From the NCBI RefSeq assembly GCF_037975245.1, contig NC_092580.1, forward strand, positions 2,392,501-2,456,500: a stretch of DNA of 64,000 bases, written 5' to 3'. Shown in pieces: positions 31,871-45,400 of this stretch. Position numbers and translations under genes: made by a program. Within the stretch, counting starts at the first letter, position 1, and every line of letters starts with the position of its first letter. Origin of the DNA: Apostichopus japonicus. Its lineage: Eukaryota > Echinodermata > Holothuroidea > Aspidochirotida > Stichopodidae. The notes under the pieces are model-generated. The model searched no databases. It saw only the letters and a program-made list of their open reading frames with translations, and was not told the origin of the DNA.

Positions 31871-33319
31871 TGATCATTTATCTCCTTCATCTTTCTTGAT
31901 TGGTTTCTTTGGGCTTTAATCTCTTTATAATTTCATTAATTTTCTCGTAATTCCAAATATTGTACCAGAATTCTGTTGGTGTGACTGCTTTGTTTTATAG
32001 AAGCATGGAAAGGCTATTCAGGATTTCATTCCTTTGATCATGTGTAGATCATACTCTGGGACTCCTCAAATTCCATTTTTTTTTTAAAGAACCAAATCTT
32101 GAACTCTCAGGAGCACAAAAAGTTTTGAGATATGTTCACCTAAGTTTTGGCAAAACTGTGGAAGTATTGCTGTAGGTTAACCTGAACTGAATAAGTAATT
32201 ATGCAAATTCACTTTAAAACTCAATAGGAGTTTTTACTTCATTATTCAGTACATCATCTTGGAAACACCTTAATCAGCATACAAGTTTATCTGGTCACAT
32301 TTCGGGTCTATAATCATTATATTTAGTCTTTCTCACATTTTTCAGGTTTTCCCTCCTTTAATTGATGATTTGGGGTTTGTTGGTTTAATCTAATTGCATC
32401 ACCATTTATGATAAGACAATCAGAAATTCACTAGTTTGCTGCTGGTATGTGAAATGTTTGTTTTGGAAGTTTACAGGTGATCCTAAATTATCAACACACT
32501 CTACAATCATGAATTCTAGGAGTAATTATGTCTTTCAGTGTATATGTTCACCATGTAGCGTAATATATTTAGATTTTATGTAAAGAGCAGTGGAAAAAGA
32601 TACAAGTATGAAATATCCTTTATTGGGAAAGAGAAGCTGTATATTGGTTTCCCTCTATAATAGCTATATGCACACAGGGGGCTGAAGGTGGGGTCACCAG
32701 TACAGGTGTCTGGAAGGGTGCACGAGTGGATGAAGTAACACCCTCACATTACCACCAGGATGTTGGGGAACAAGAGTGATGGTTACAGCATTGACAGTAT
32801 TCAGATGTTATTCAGTTACACTCTTCTTTTGTGGAATAGTCACTGACTATTTTTAAGTAACTTTGACTGTGTATACAAGAAGTGTGTGTGTTGGGGGGTG
32901 GTTTTGGGGTGTGGGGGTTGACATTCTTGACTATAACAAACTTAGCAAGTACTTGATACAGTTAGTTAATTGAAAAGTGAAGTACTGTTAAACAAAATAT
33001 TAATCATTTTCTAGTTAAAGAGATTTATCATAACACTTCTTTATGATAATGTAGAAAGAATATTCAATATTGAATACACTTACGAGTACATACTTGAAGG
33101 GATGTTTTGGTCTCAGTTTTTATGTGTCCATTCAGAGCAGCTTTTGCCTTGATAGTGGTCCTTTTCTTTTTCTGTTTTGTTTCCTTTGTATCGCTGAAAC
33201 ATTCAGCAATCTCATAGCAGCAGAATCCATTACAAGTCATTAGAAGGACTTACAACTTAATACTAATAAGATGAAAATGATCTTTAATAGAGACATATTG
33301 TTGAAAGTGTAATCTAAAC
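31871..33319. other. intergenic interval
   Basis: AT-rich; no exon pair or element recognised. A T/G-rich run (GTGTGTGTTGGGGGGTGG) lies near 32883-32900. Confidence 0.4.
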
Positions 33320-33600
33320 TGCGCGTGGATGTGACACTTGCTTGTAAACACTGTAACTCTGTAAACACTGTGAGTTCATAGTGGATTACCTTCATACTTG
33401 GTATCTTGATCCATCTTATTGAGTACAAGAACCCTTTTCTTAAACACGATAACTCAAAAAATACATCTTTCTGAACTTCATACAAGTATGTAGATTCAAC
33501 TTGTTGAGTACAGGGACTCTATTGAAATTGGTGGAGGTCAAAGGTCATTTGTGGTAAACATAAGTCAAAGTTTGTAAAGTCTTGTAAACATGATAACTCA
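33320..33600. repeat. dispersed AGGTCA-rich repeat, ~2 copies
   Basis: Diverged copies of the unit seen at 24758-25321: TGCTTGTAAACACTGTAACTC, TTGAGTACAAGAACCC, then GTGGAGGTCAAAGGTCATTT. A perfect DR1-type AGGTCA-A-AGGTCA lies at 33535-33547. Confidence 0.75.
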
Positions 33601-33610
33601 TGTACATATT

Positions 33611-33800
33611 CAGGCGCGTATCCAGGATTTTCTAACCCGGGGGGCGCGAATTACTATCTAAGCGGAGCGCCACCATCGGTTGGCGCGCAACGTACAAGAA
33701 AATTTCTGGTTTTGATACCCCCCAGATCACCGGAAACGGCACTTCTCGGGCTTGAAATGACCAACCAGATGTACACTTTTTGCCTGAGAACCAAGTATTT
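33611..33800. mobile_element. hAT-type MITE, left end
   Basis: CAGGCGCGTATCCAGGATTTT followed by the family's internal words (TATCTAAGCGGAGCGCCACC, TTGGCGCGCAACGTACAAG, CAGATCACCGGAAACGGCAC). The right end is not clear. Confidence 0.6.
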
Positions 33801-34295
33801 CCTAATAGTTTTTTTTCCATCCATAACCTTTTTGAAGATTGTCAACCCGGCACACGTCATGTTCGACCTGATCGCATCTCCTGTGGGTCTTTGCTTTTGT
33901 AGGTGATTCTACGTCGCGGCCCACAATACCATCAGCCCCACTTTTCAAGGTTTTAAGCCCCATATTTGTTCCGAATTTGAAAATTCACATTTCTCGTGAA
34001 TAAACTCACTTCAAAACATACCCATAATGTTGTACAAAATTTCATCTATGGACAACCAATATAGGAAAACTTCCTTCAACCCCTAACAGACCGGTCAAAA
34101 TTGCACGAGTAGAGGGAAGTGTGATGCAGAATGTTGGTCAGAAATTTTCGAAAATTCAGACACAGTTAATTTATTGGTGTAGAAATATTAAACCTCTTAT
34201 AACGGCTATTATAAAACTTGGTTGAAGGAAATGAAAAAATAGCAGATATCTCCTTCAACCGAACACTACACACATAGGCGTAGGAGGAGCGGCGG

Positions 34296-34645
34296 CAGTG
34301 GCGGAGCTAGGGGTATTGGTCAGGAGGGGCGAGAATGGTCTGTAGGGGCGCTTTCGACACTATCTAAGCGGAGCGCCACCACTGGTTGGCGCGTAGCGCA
34401 CAGACAATTTTTGAGTAAAGATACTCCCTAGATCGCTGGAAATGACCCTTTCAGGGCCTGGCTTATTTGCAGAAAAACGAAGAATAGGGTGTCATCGCCA
34501 AATTACACCAACAAAATGTGAGAAATGTCAATAAGTAGATGAGAGCGCAATAAAAAAGTCAATAATCACGAATAAGTAAAAAGTGGTAAAGAGCTGAAAA
34601 AGGTGCCAGCAGTCCATTTGAGTCCGTATGGACGCTCCGCCACTG
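34296..34645. mobile_element. hAT-type MITE with 8-bp target duplication
   Basis: 350 bp. The left end CAGTGGCGGAGC is matched by the reverse complement of the right end (GCTCCGCCACTG). Flanks AGCGGCGG and CGCGGCGG agree at 7 of 8 bases. The interior shares ATCTAAGCGGAGCGCCACCA and TTGGCGCGTAGCG with neighbouring copies. No transposase. Confidence 0.78.
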
Positions 34646-34865
34646 CGCGGCGGGGGTGCAGCCCCTAATTCGCCATTACTAATGTAAAAGAAACTTTTGA
34701 CATTATTGGACCTCCATGCTTTTTATACATCTACATGAGACATGTCGTTGTTTACATTAGCATCCCGCGGTATACTGCGCAATTTTAACGGACCGTACGG
34801 TACATGATTGCATGCGATGTAATAACCGATGCTTGCATATATGATATTGACAATGACACGTTGAA

Positions 34866-34882
34866 CGCGCGCTTCGCGCGCG
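34866..34882. repeat. alternating CG inverted repeat
   Basis: CGCGCGC-TTC-GCGCGCG: 7-bp arms of alternating purine/pyrimidine, able to form a hairpin or Z-DNA. Confidence 0.8.
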
Positions 34883-35000
34883 AAAAGTTTTGGTTATTTT
34901 TTCAGGCAAGTCGGACAGTTTTGAGGATTTTCATCCTGGAACGCCATTTTCATGCTCACTGATATGATGTGATATCTGCTGTTTGCGTTACAAATTCGAA

Positions 35001-35474
35001 CAGGCGCGTAGCGAGGAATTTGCCAAGGGAGGGGCGAAGCCTGTAGGCAAATTATCTAAGCGTAGCGCCACCATAGGTTGGCGCGAAGCATACAAGAAAA
35101 TTTTGGCCGAAAATGCCTCCCAGATCGCTGGAAATGGCACTACCCAGGACCATTTGTTATCGCGAAGCGTACAAGCAAATTTTGGCCGAAAATGTCTCCC
35201 AGATCCCCGGAAATGACACTTCCCAGGCCTTGTAAGTTGTATCTATCATCTGTAATGATGTCACTGTTCCTCTTTCTCTTCCCGGTGTCTTCGCGTTTTT
35301 CTTTTACTCCCTCCTTTTCTCCTTCTTCTCTCTTTCTTCTTTTTCTTTTCCCTCCCTTCCTCTCCTCCTCCTCTTTTTCCCCTCTTTTTTCCTTTTTTCT
35401 TCTCTTTTTTTTCTCTCCTCTTTTTCTTACCCGGGGGGCGCGAGCCCCCAACGCCCCCCCTGGATACGCACCTG
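35001..35474. mobile_element. hAT-type MITE with internal duplication and polypyrimidine tract
   Basis: Starts CAGGCGCGTAGCGAGG; the right end read backwards is CAGGTGCGTATCCAGG. A ~67-bp block (CAAGAAAATTTTGGCCGAAA ... CCCAGATCGCTGGAAATG) is present twice. A ~165-base, almost pure C/T tract fills about 35265-35429 of the interior. The right end resembles the subfamily at 33611 more than its own left end, and no 8-bp flank match was found, so it may be a hybrid of two copies. Confidence 0.65.
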
Positions 35475-35659
35475 ATATTGGTGGAACTTCAGACATAGTA
35501 TGTAAAACCAGCTTAACGAGTGGAAGAACCTTCCAAAGTTGGCCTTGTAAATATTACGTCACCATTCACAAAGTCACACTATCCGATATCCAGGCAGTCA
35601 CCCACCAGGCCATTTGCCTTATATAATTTACTCCTGTAGTAACATGTACAAGTTTATTT

Positions 35660-35733
35660 GCACACATACTCACGCGCGCGCATACACGCACCACACACCC
35701 TCGCATACGCACATCCATACACACACCCTCACA
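35660..35733. repeat. CA-rich microsatellite
   Basis: Degenerate CACA/CACGCGCGCGCATACACGC repeats followed by CACACACCCTC units. Simple sequence. Confidence 0.8.
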
Positions 35734-36439
35734 AAAATGTTACTTAATTTCCCCTGCATTGTACATCATATAACCGTAGTAACCCCTCCCCCCTCCCAAG
35801 AATGGGCACTACCCCATCAAGAGTCAGTTTTTCAGTGGAGTGTCACGATTGACGTGATGTGGAAGGACGGGGGGGGGGGGGGGGTAGGGGGTGTAGTACC
35901 ATTTTTGCAAAAATAGCTTACAATACAATTATATGCCGTCCCTCGTTACAGAATAGGCAAACAAAGTGGAAATCTTTGGTACGGGTGGGATAGTGTGCCG
36001 GTACGGATGCGCAATAATGACTTCAGCAAGAAATGTTTATTGTACTGGATCTTTGACTTATCATTGATAATGAATTTAATATCACTAAAAAAATATTACG
36101 CAGCGGGTGTGGTAACGTCGACTGTCCTGATTAACAAGTGTTTCCAAATATGAGCTGAGAGGCCTACTCAATAGTCCTCATTTTCTCATAACTACCATTT
36201 TTGTAAAATGGCGTTTGTTAGACTCCTTAATTATCATGTGACTAAGATCCAACAGTTTCTCAATTGATCATATCCACAAGACCTAACCAGTCTGCCCAGT
36301 ACTAGTAACGTACACGACAGATACGATCGATCCTAAGTACAACACAAAGTCAACGCTACCGTAACGTACTTCATACATTCTGGATTAGTTAATTGCACTA
36401 AACTTGTCACATTCTAACGATATTGTGCAGAGTTTCGAG

Positions 36440-39400
36440 ATGGCTTTTCGTCCAGTGTTTCAAGTTTTTGCTTGTTACATTACTGTATGCTTCCTATTAT
36501 GCTACTCTGAAGCTGGAGATAGTGTTCCGTTTATAACATGGTCAAATCAGAAGTGAGTGAAATAACAATAATAGTACTAGCCTACGGCCTAGACCTAACT
36601 TACTACTTACAATACTAGTACTAGGCTTAGTATTAGTAAGTACTAGACCTATGTAACTAAATCTATCGCCTAGCCTATCACTATCTCATTAGTTTAAGTT
36701 GTCCATTAGTGGTTGTCACATCTGATCATTGTCAATGAATGTACCAAATCTTACAAAGGTGTGCAGTATGAGTATATGGTTAAGTAACTTGGGCCTATCC
36801 TATCCCTGGGCCTAACACAGGTAGTCTTTACACTTTACAGGTCCCAAATTATACTAGTTTGCTAATTAGTAATTGCTAGAAGTTTTCAAAAAGTACTCTC
36901 CTGGAGGTCTTTACTCTCCAAATTGTTCTCAGACATTTTTAACTTGCACACAAGATGACTGAATGTTCAAGTGAGGAAATTATCCTTTCCTCGAAAGGTT
37001 GTAATAAAAACAGTTGAAGAATTTTGACCAAAGGTGAACATATTTGAATATCTAGCATACTTGGGACCAATAAATCATACCTTAAATTAAAAGTGGAGCT
37101 ATCATGGATCAAGTCCATTAGTCCATTATTTTGTCCCGTCATTGACAACATACGTACTATTGCAAACTATGTGTGATAAAGGGGTAAGCTTCAGCGCATT
37201 CAAAACACTGCTGCCAGATTAGCTACCATAGTCACAGATCTATAACAGATCCCTAACATACTCTCCACCAACTTCACTGGCTTCCTGTGTCTGAAAGAAT
37301 AAAGTACAAACTTCTCACCCTCATCTACAAAGCCATCCATGGTTTTGCCCCAAACTTTATTTCCAACTAACTTACCTTAAATTTTCCAACTCGCTCACTC
37401 ATATCTAATGCACTATTCTCCTAAAACCACCAAAAGTTAATGCTAAGATGTACGGTGAGCCTTCCTTTCAATTCTGTAGCCCCCAAACTCTGGAACACTC
37501 CCCAACCACAGTAGGAGTGCCCCTGCATAGACAATTTTAAAAGTGTCTTAAAAACTCACTTATTCACGTGCTATCCTCATTGGACCTTGTACTTCGATCC
37601 ATTTGTGTATCTTTAAGTTTTTTGTTCTATTATGCTGTATTTTTGTACTCATTTTGTTTTTGTAAAGCGCATAAAGGCTGACGGGATTATGCGCTATATG
37701 TATTATTATTATTAAGTACAGTATAATATTAACAATAATATTATTACTCCAAAACTTGAGAAGCTACTCTTTTGCATCACTTATAGCACATATATATAAC
37801 TCGTTTGTGATCATATTGTGGTGTAACTTTGTCCCTACATACTGAACACCTAGAGTTTGTAATGGTTTGTTCAACAACAGAAGTCAGTTTTCTATCACCT
37901 CTTTATTCCATACATTTTGTTAGTTGCAGTGGGTAGGAAAACTAATTTTGAAATGAAAAGCTTATTTGTAGAGGGATGCACATAGATATATCAGTAGTAA
38001 GAAATTTATTTCCAATCATTGCTGTACTGTATGTGTGTTGGTATGAAGCAGTCACTTACATGTATCAGTAATCTTATTTGCAGAAAACATCAGAAAACAG
38101 AAACTACCCGAATCAATTCAAGTTATGTAACATCAATGTCTCTTTCATTTCATCGTTTTCCAGATACTTGGAGGACATCCCATCCCAGTCTGTTGGCCAG
38201 ATAGTGGACAGAGACTTCTTATTATCAACATGCATCCAAAAAATCATGGAAAATGAACAAAACCAAGTTGTCATAGTCTTTTATTTTAATCAGGTAATGA
38301 CAGAAACATGTACATTAATACCTCTATGAAACCACCACTCTTTCTGCAGTGATAAATGAGTAAAAAACAAGTCTTGGTTTTCCCTTTAATGTGTGCAACC
38401 ATGCCTAAGCATGGAATTCTGCACTTTCAATAATCTGTACTTTGTTGGTCAGTGGAAGACCATCTCTTCATGTTGATTGTTTAGTTGATGTCTACAACAC
38501 ATGCTTAAATAAGAGATGTAATCTATGAAACTATTCACTTCGATAGTTGGTAACATTACAGCCAAGTTCTGAAACAAGCCAACCTCCATTCGTGGAATGA
38601 GAGACTGAATGTATTTGTTTCCTATTGTGAGAATTCATCATCTCCTTTAGAGAGAATGTTGCTTCTGTTGTTATAGTAACCAATAAATCAAAGTTTGTCA
38701 CTACCTATCTTTCCACAGTTGAGTATCGATGACATTTCCAGATATGGAGGTGCTTATTTACAGAATAGTGAAGGAGGAAGTTTGAAGAACTTTATGGTAT
38801 GTAGCATTTTCATAAATGTTTGGAAATTATTATAGCTCTCCAAATTGTCTTGTAAAGTTGTAAGGTTCACTTTAATATTCTAAATGGTAAACTGTTGCTT
38901 TTAGAACATGTTGCCATTGAAGAGCTACTTGTTTAGCTAGTGTTCTTCTGACTTTGCCTAGATCATGTAATACCATATATTTTGTTTCATTTAGTGTTTG
39001 TGTCTTTCCCAGTATGAGTTGTATACTGAATTCTTCACATGCAGCTACAAAAAAAAGGTAGAGAACTTAGTAGTGAAACTTCATTAAATCATTGACTCCA
39101 TTGCTATATCATGTGAAAGTTCAAACACTTAGCTGGTGGTATTAATAGCTGTTTCTTTTACTGGGGTTGTCCACAGTACCTTGCATTCAGAGAATCAGTA
39201 TTCACTACATTGTCATTCTTTGCAATCCAAAAAGGTGCAAGAAGGGATTCCAAGGGAGATATATATTTAGGCTGACCACCACCCCCCCCCCCCCGACCCC
39301 CTCCCCACATTTCATAAACTTACCACACTGTGTTGAGTAAATTGTTAACATTTAATGTGTTACATCAACCTGTTTTTTACTGAAATCTGATGTTTTGACA

Positions 39401-42400
39401 TCTTGCAGCTAGTTGGAAATGATTGGCAATTTTATAGATGCTGTTGTACCTGTTTGTTATATGCTGCTTCTTATTTTGATCATTTTAAGGAACATGAGAA
39501 TCTATTCTATTTAGATGGTTCAAATGAAGTTTAGTAACTTGTTGATAATGTGGTGTAAGTTAACAGATTGTGATTGTCTCCTGATTACTGGGTGAGATCA
39601 AAGATTGGCTACGAGTCCTGGAGAGATGAATGAGATACTTTGATTCTCTCCTCTTCTTTCCTCTTCTTTCCTCCTTGATGTTATTTAGCATTCCTACCAA
39701 AATTCTGCGTCCCACCTAACGATGGAAATGGTCGAGCCGGTTCCTTTGAAAGCTATAGAAGAAAAGGCTGTAGGACCGACCATAAAATACACTAAAGGGT
39801 GGTCATCTGAACTGGTTGAAGATCAAGAGAATGTATTGTTGATTCCATTAGAGCTCTCAACAGACAGGTACAGTATACATAGTTTAGTTCAATGTAATTG
39901 TACTTTTATTACATATTACAAACATGCATTTTTAAGGATATTTCCACACACAAACAGTTTCTCTGTTAAATACGTTTCCTTGTTCTTGGAATGATGATTT
40001 AAAGCAGCTGATTGTTTTTCATACTAAAATAACTTGTCTAGTGGTGGACTTTGAACTAGTTGAAAAAACTGTATGAAAAACAGTCTCTTTTCATATACGT
40101 GGTGGAAAGCTTAATAATGTCAGATGGTGAAGCCTGATGCAATTATGACAATAAAATGTTCAAAAGACTCGAAGAAACGTAACAACAAATTTCTAGAAAA
40201 TATAATATCAAAGGTAAGTAGCTGGATTCTGTTGGTGAAAGTTATGGCTACATTTTCAAATTATGCTTTTGATCATACACTTATCCTTACTCTAGTTCAA
40301 GTAATTTATGTTGGATTAAGGTCTTTGTGTGAAAATTTGCATGTGAACTCCTTACACACAAAGAAATGATCATAATCAAAGTTGTTCATTATTTAAGTGA
40401 TTATGTTATATCTATGGATGATTGAAGTAAGGTTTTCAACTCTGCTCAACTTTGAGATTCAAGTTATGGTAGATTCTGATATAAATGAAACTCGACTGTT
40501 TCCCATCAAAATTGTTTAGGTATGAAGTATCCATTATAGCTTATATCACCATAAGACATCTTATGCACTTGAGATGTCACTCATGATTGTCTCTCCTGTT
40601 TCTTATAGAGCTGTCTCTCTTCAGAATGCTGATAATTTGATTAAGAAGTTGATTGATGAAGTAGTAGCTATGGGGAAGAAGTTTACAGCTATACTTACTG
40701 CAAGCCATCCAAGCAAGGTATAATCTACTGCAAGTTTATGATCAGAAATGTTCATAGAATAAGGTGTCCTGTTCTTTGGTCTGTTCTTTTTGGTTACAAT
40801 GCCAAAGTCTCAGTAACATTTGCAAATCGTACTGGCGTGTGTTTGTGACGGCCAGCTTGTAAACACAGTATCTCTTCAATGTCATGATGTCATGCCTGAT
40901 TGGTAGATGCCCAATGATGTGCAGCTGTGCCAATTGTTCCCATCTCATGTATATTGATATGTGGGCGAGACTTAACGTAAAATTCTCATAATGGCAATAT
41001 CTCTTGAACAGTATATCCGATTTAGTTGATACTTGGTATGGTGATGTCAGTTGATGATAGGGTTACATGGTCATCATACAACCAAGGAATTCATTCTCAT
41101 TAGTATTCATTAATGGACGTGGTTAGAGTTTTATCACATTAAAAAGCTTGTAAACATGATATCTCATCAACCATAAGTTGAAGCAATGTCATGTACTTGG
41201 TAGATGCCCCATGATTGAAATGGGTAGAGGTCGACAGGTGTCAAAGTCTGCAAACATTTTAAACATGGTAATTCAATAATTAAAGCTACAGTTAACCTGT
41301 GAACTCTTGAATGCGATGATTTTCTTTCATGAACATAGCTTGGTCAGTTCAGTTTAGTTAGTGAATGGGCTCTATATTAGTCTTCAACAAAACATACAGT
41401 CAACCAGGAAAATGAAATCTGTTGAGTATCTTTAGCACAGCAGTGCCTGTTATCAGTTTTCATCCTTTGAGCTTCAAGGTGGCAACCTGTTATCTCAAAT
41501 GGTAGAAAAAATTGGCTTTAAGGGGTCAACAGGCTATCTGAAATGGAGTCAAAATTTGCCATTTTTTCTGACTTTTGACAGTGTATAAACAATGTCATGT
41601 AGAGCTCTCACAAATATTGAAAGCGATGGTCGGAAGGTGGTGGAGCTGATTTTAATAATACATCTACGCGTCTATATTATTATTTCACATCAGAAGACTT
41701 CTTTTCTGGATATTGAAAGATTTTGTAAATTCCTTACCAGTGAAAGAAATGTTTGATGCCCACAAGGAGTGATATACGTAAGAGCTGTTCATCTCGGATC
41801 TATTCTGGTTCTCACTTAATTCCTGGGTAAATGTAATTCACTTGCTCTACATTGTTCACATAGTGAGCAAATTGAAGGGCAAGAAATCACAAAGCCTGCT
41901 TGTGTTTAAATCCTGTCCCAGCTGGGTTGCATCACTAAATGAAACTGCATGCAGTTTGTAACCCTACAGCCATTACATTTGGTAGATATTGTTACCACAA
42001 ACACACAAGTACCCAGTATATGGCTCATTGATAGAGATTTTGACAGCGTTTGCTTTTGTATCTATTTATTTCAGATCTCAGCTTCGAGAGACCAGGAACC
42101 ATTGATTCAAATGGGACGACATTTGTTGCAAACTACAGATGGTGGCATCAACACATCATACTCTCTTGTCCACTTCAATGATTCAAACTGCCATGGCCTC
42201 TTGTATGTCGCAAATATAGCTGTGGCTGTTCCCGGCAACGATGCATGGTTAAATGTCTCCAACGGCCCTTGGGATACAGCTACGTCAAAGTGTACCAAAA
42301 ATTCAACAACGTAAGAATCGTGAACAGAGAAATTTCATGTTTAGAGTATTACTACTTCTTTTATACGAGTGTCTGAATGGCGGTTACAAATGTACCCTGA

Positions 42401-45400
42401 TAGGTTGACTTTAAGCAGAATTTTAGTCTATGTTATAGTCTAAGATACAAAGATCAATTTGAGTGCTGGTAAATGTTTACATAGCTATTACAGTTTTCAA
42501 GATATTCACCCTCTAAAATAATTTAAATCTCAGGAATGATCTTTTAAGGCTGCACTGATGGTGACGTCCAGTTCCTCCCTCGGTGAAGGCATAAATATTC
42601 ATATTAGTCCATGATTTTTATAAATTCTAATCACTCAAGCAAAACATTTTCTTTAAGCTGCATATAAACAAAAGAGCATCCTTGGGATGACATTGGATGA
42701 AAAGTTGTAATTATTTGTAAACATGTCATTTGGAGCCATAAAAGTCATGTTTTTCCTATCACAGTTTTGTGTTGCATCTGGTGAACTGACCTGATGGTCT
42801 AACGGTCCAGTTGCTTTGATGAATCTCCACTGTTTATCCTGGGTCATTTCTCACATATTAAAAGTGTTATATCAATACAAATTGGATTGATAGCAGTGTT
42901 TTAATCGGTCTACAATATATCATAATCAATTTTCTGCCTGAAGTCATTCTTGGAGAGGAGTAGTTTTTCAAGAAGTTCTATTTTTGGCATGTAAAAGAAT
43001 GATATGATCTAAGCCACCTGGTGAATTTTTTTTATTCAATTCGTATATGCCATTTTCTTTGTTTTGTACATGTAGACAATGCAGCCTGGGTGATATCATA
43101 GAATTATGGATAAACACTGTATGGTATCCTCTTGTCTTGACTTTGAATATTACTGCAGAGTTTGTGAAGTTAAAACAATAGCAATGAAAATTATTGTATC
43201 TATATTTTGATGCATCCCAACATTTAGAGTAGAAAAATTTACTTGCTGGTTACTGGCAACATGTGTGTTCAACACATGTCCGAGTCTGTTAACCTTGTAA
43301 ATGTGATATCTGGTCTCTTTATGACTAGACCCAATGTTGTATTATTCATGTGTATTTTTCTGTCTGCAGATTTGTCATGAAAACTACAGGGAAAGAAGTT
43401 GAGAGTTTCATGCTGACGTAAGTGTGCTAAGGAAGTCTTTGCATGTAACTTATGTCATTTTGAAAGGTAGTCTGAGATGACAAAATTTCTGTATTTCCAG
43501 AATCGGGGGTCGTCTGGCAGACAAATAATGGTTTACATTAAATTCACTTGCATTGTATCGTAACTAAATACCCCCTTAAACACGCCAAAATATTGCTCCT
43601 GGGATCCCGGTGCTGATTTTAGGTTCTCCCAATTTATTACACAAATAAAGTGAAACTCAACTGTACTGTATACATGTGTACGCCAAATGTTACCCTCTGG
43701 GTACAGTTATATCAAGACTAAATATTGTTCATTTCTTCTGTTGTTTGACTGTTTTTCAACGAAAAAGGCCTCACATCTGCATTGCATATTAGAAACAAAC
43801 ACAATTGATGCTGTGTTATGTTTAGTCATGATCAATGAAAACATTTCTTAAGCTACATGTACAGTATGCATCTGTACAGCCCTACAATCGTATCAGTGCA
43901 ATGCCCCATTGAATAAACTGCTTATGCTTTGAGTGGTTGTAGAATTCATGAAAGCATTTGATTGGGCACATTCACAGAAAGTTCCAAGATTCAACAATGG
44001 TTCACAATACTGTATACTTGGCAAATCAAACATTTCCTACAAAGAACTTGTATTGTTACCATGGCTATCCATGTCCTTATTGCTTTCCTCATCTACATGT
44101 TTTGTTCCTCAGTACTGACCACAGCTAGATATCTGTGTTTGGAAAATTTGTCAAACAACATCTATCACCCCATAATCACCCCATAATATTATCTCACCAT
44201 GTCTGTTGCTCGAATCATGGATGAAACACATATTGTTTGATACTTTCAAGTGTGGAAAGTTGCTGTGCAGTTTAGCATGGGATGGGCTTTGTGACTGGGT
44301 ACTGGGTAGTCTTCTGGGTGCCCAATCCCATTACTGAAGTTACTGGGTAGTATGCTTTACAGTCGGTCTCCTGGGTACCCAATCCTATTACTAAATAAGT
44401 TTTTCTACCATTCTAAGTTACGTGTTATCAAAAATCATGTTTCATCTTTTTATGGAGTAAACTCACCATTTAATGAATAGATGACTGGTAGTATATACTT
44501 TCGAATTCTTGCGAAATAACATTCAGTTTTGTACTTGGTGGTCAAATCTAACCTACCAAAATGGCCATGTTCATATTCAAGAAAGTGCGGAAGATCAGAT
44601 CTCCAGCTAGAGATCAACCACTTTAACATCCTGATTAAACTAAAGATAGGCATAGCCATATGTTACACTGGTAGGGGTAAACTTGTCTCTGAGGGCACAC
44701 AGTAGGCTATCTTGTTCAATGTTCTCTGGCATAATATTGCCAGAATTTGAATATTTTTCAACAAGAGGGATATTTGATATATTTAATTAACTACTTTAGG
44801 CTCCAAATGGTTGCTTGTAACTTACAAAAATGGCATGATTTTACTTTTCATTATCACTAATAGGGACTACTAACTTCGGTAAAAGGGACCTTTCCAAGGT
44901 ATAAAAACAACATTTTGTGGCCACATGTTTCCAGTGTCAGAATTTTGTCCCTAAACCAATCAGAATGCCTGATCTACTGTTGAACCTGAAACCTTGAAGA
45001 TAGAGTATGTGAACTATGTCTCTGACATGCACACAAAATGGCAGCTTCTCAACAATCTGATCATGGAAAGTTGACCTTTGTTAACTTATCTGAGGTGAAC
45101 AAGATCAAGCGACATCTAGACATCTTAACTATTTATAATTTAATTTTTCAATTTTTATATTCCACAGTCTCAGCAGCTCAAGTAGCAGCTACTTTTGGAA
45201 CTTTTTAAGCAGTTCAGCCAAATTTACAGTAGAGGGAAAAAGTTATGATGTAAACTTCAAAATTAATACACCTCAAACACCTCAAAAGTTCTCATTCCAT
45301 TGTGGGATCGAATCCTTTGGAACCAAGGAAGGTGGCAGGGTAAATCTGACAAACTTCCAGGTTAGTGTGAAGACCAAACTCTATTATAGATCTGTTAACG

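Noticed and set aside
35140-35496. 118-codon minus-strand frame rich in Lys/Glu/Arg
   Set aside because: It is the antisense of the MITE polypyrimidine tract; low-complexity composition explains it.
43076-43118. 43-base exon-like segment between ATP6AP1 exons 6 and 7
   Set aside because: Including it puts exon 7 out of frame; joining 42310 directly to 43370 preserves the phase and a continuous protein.
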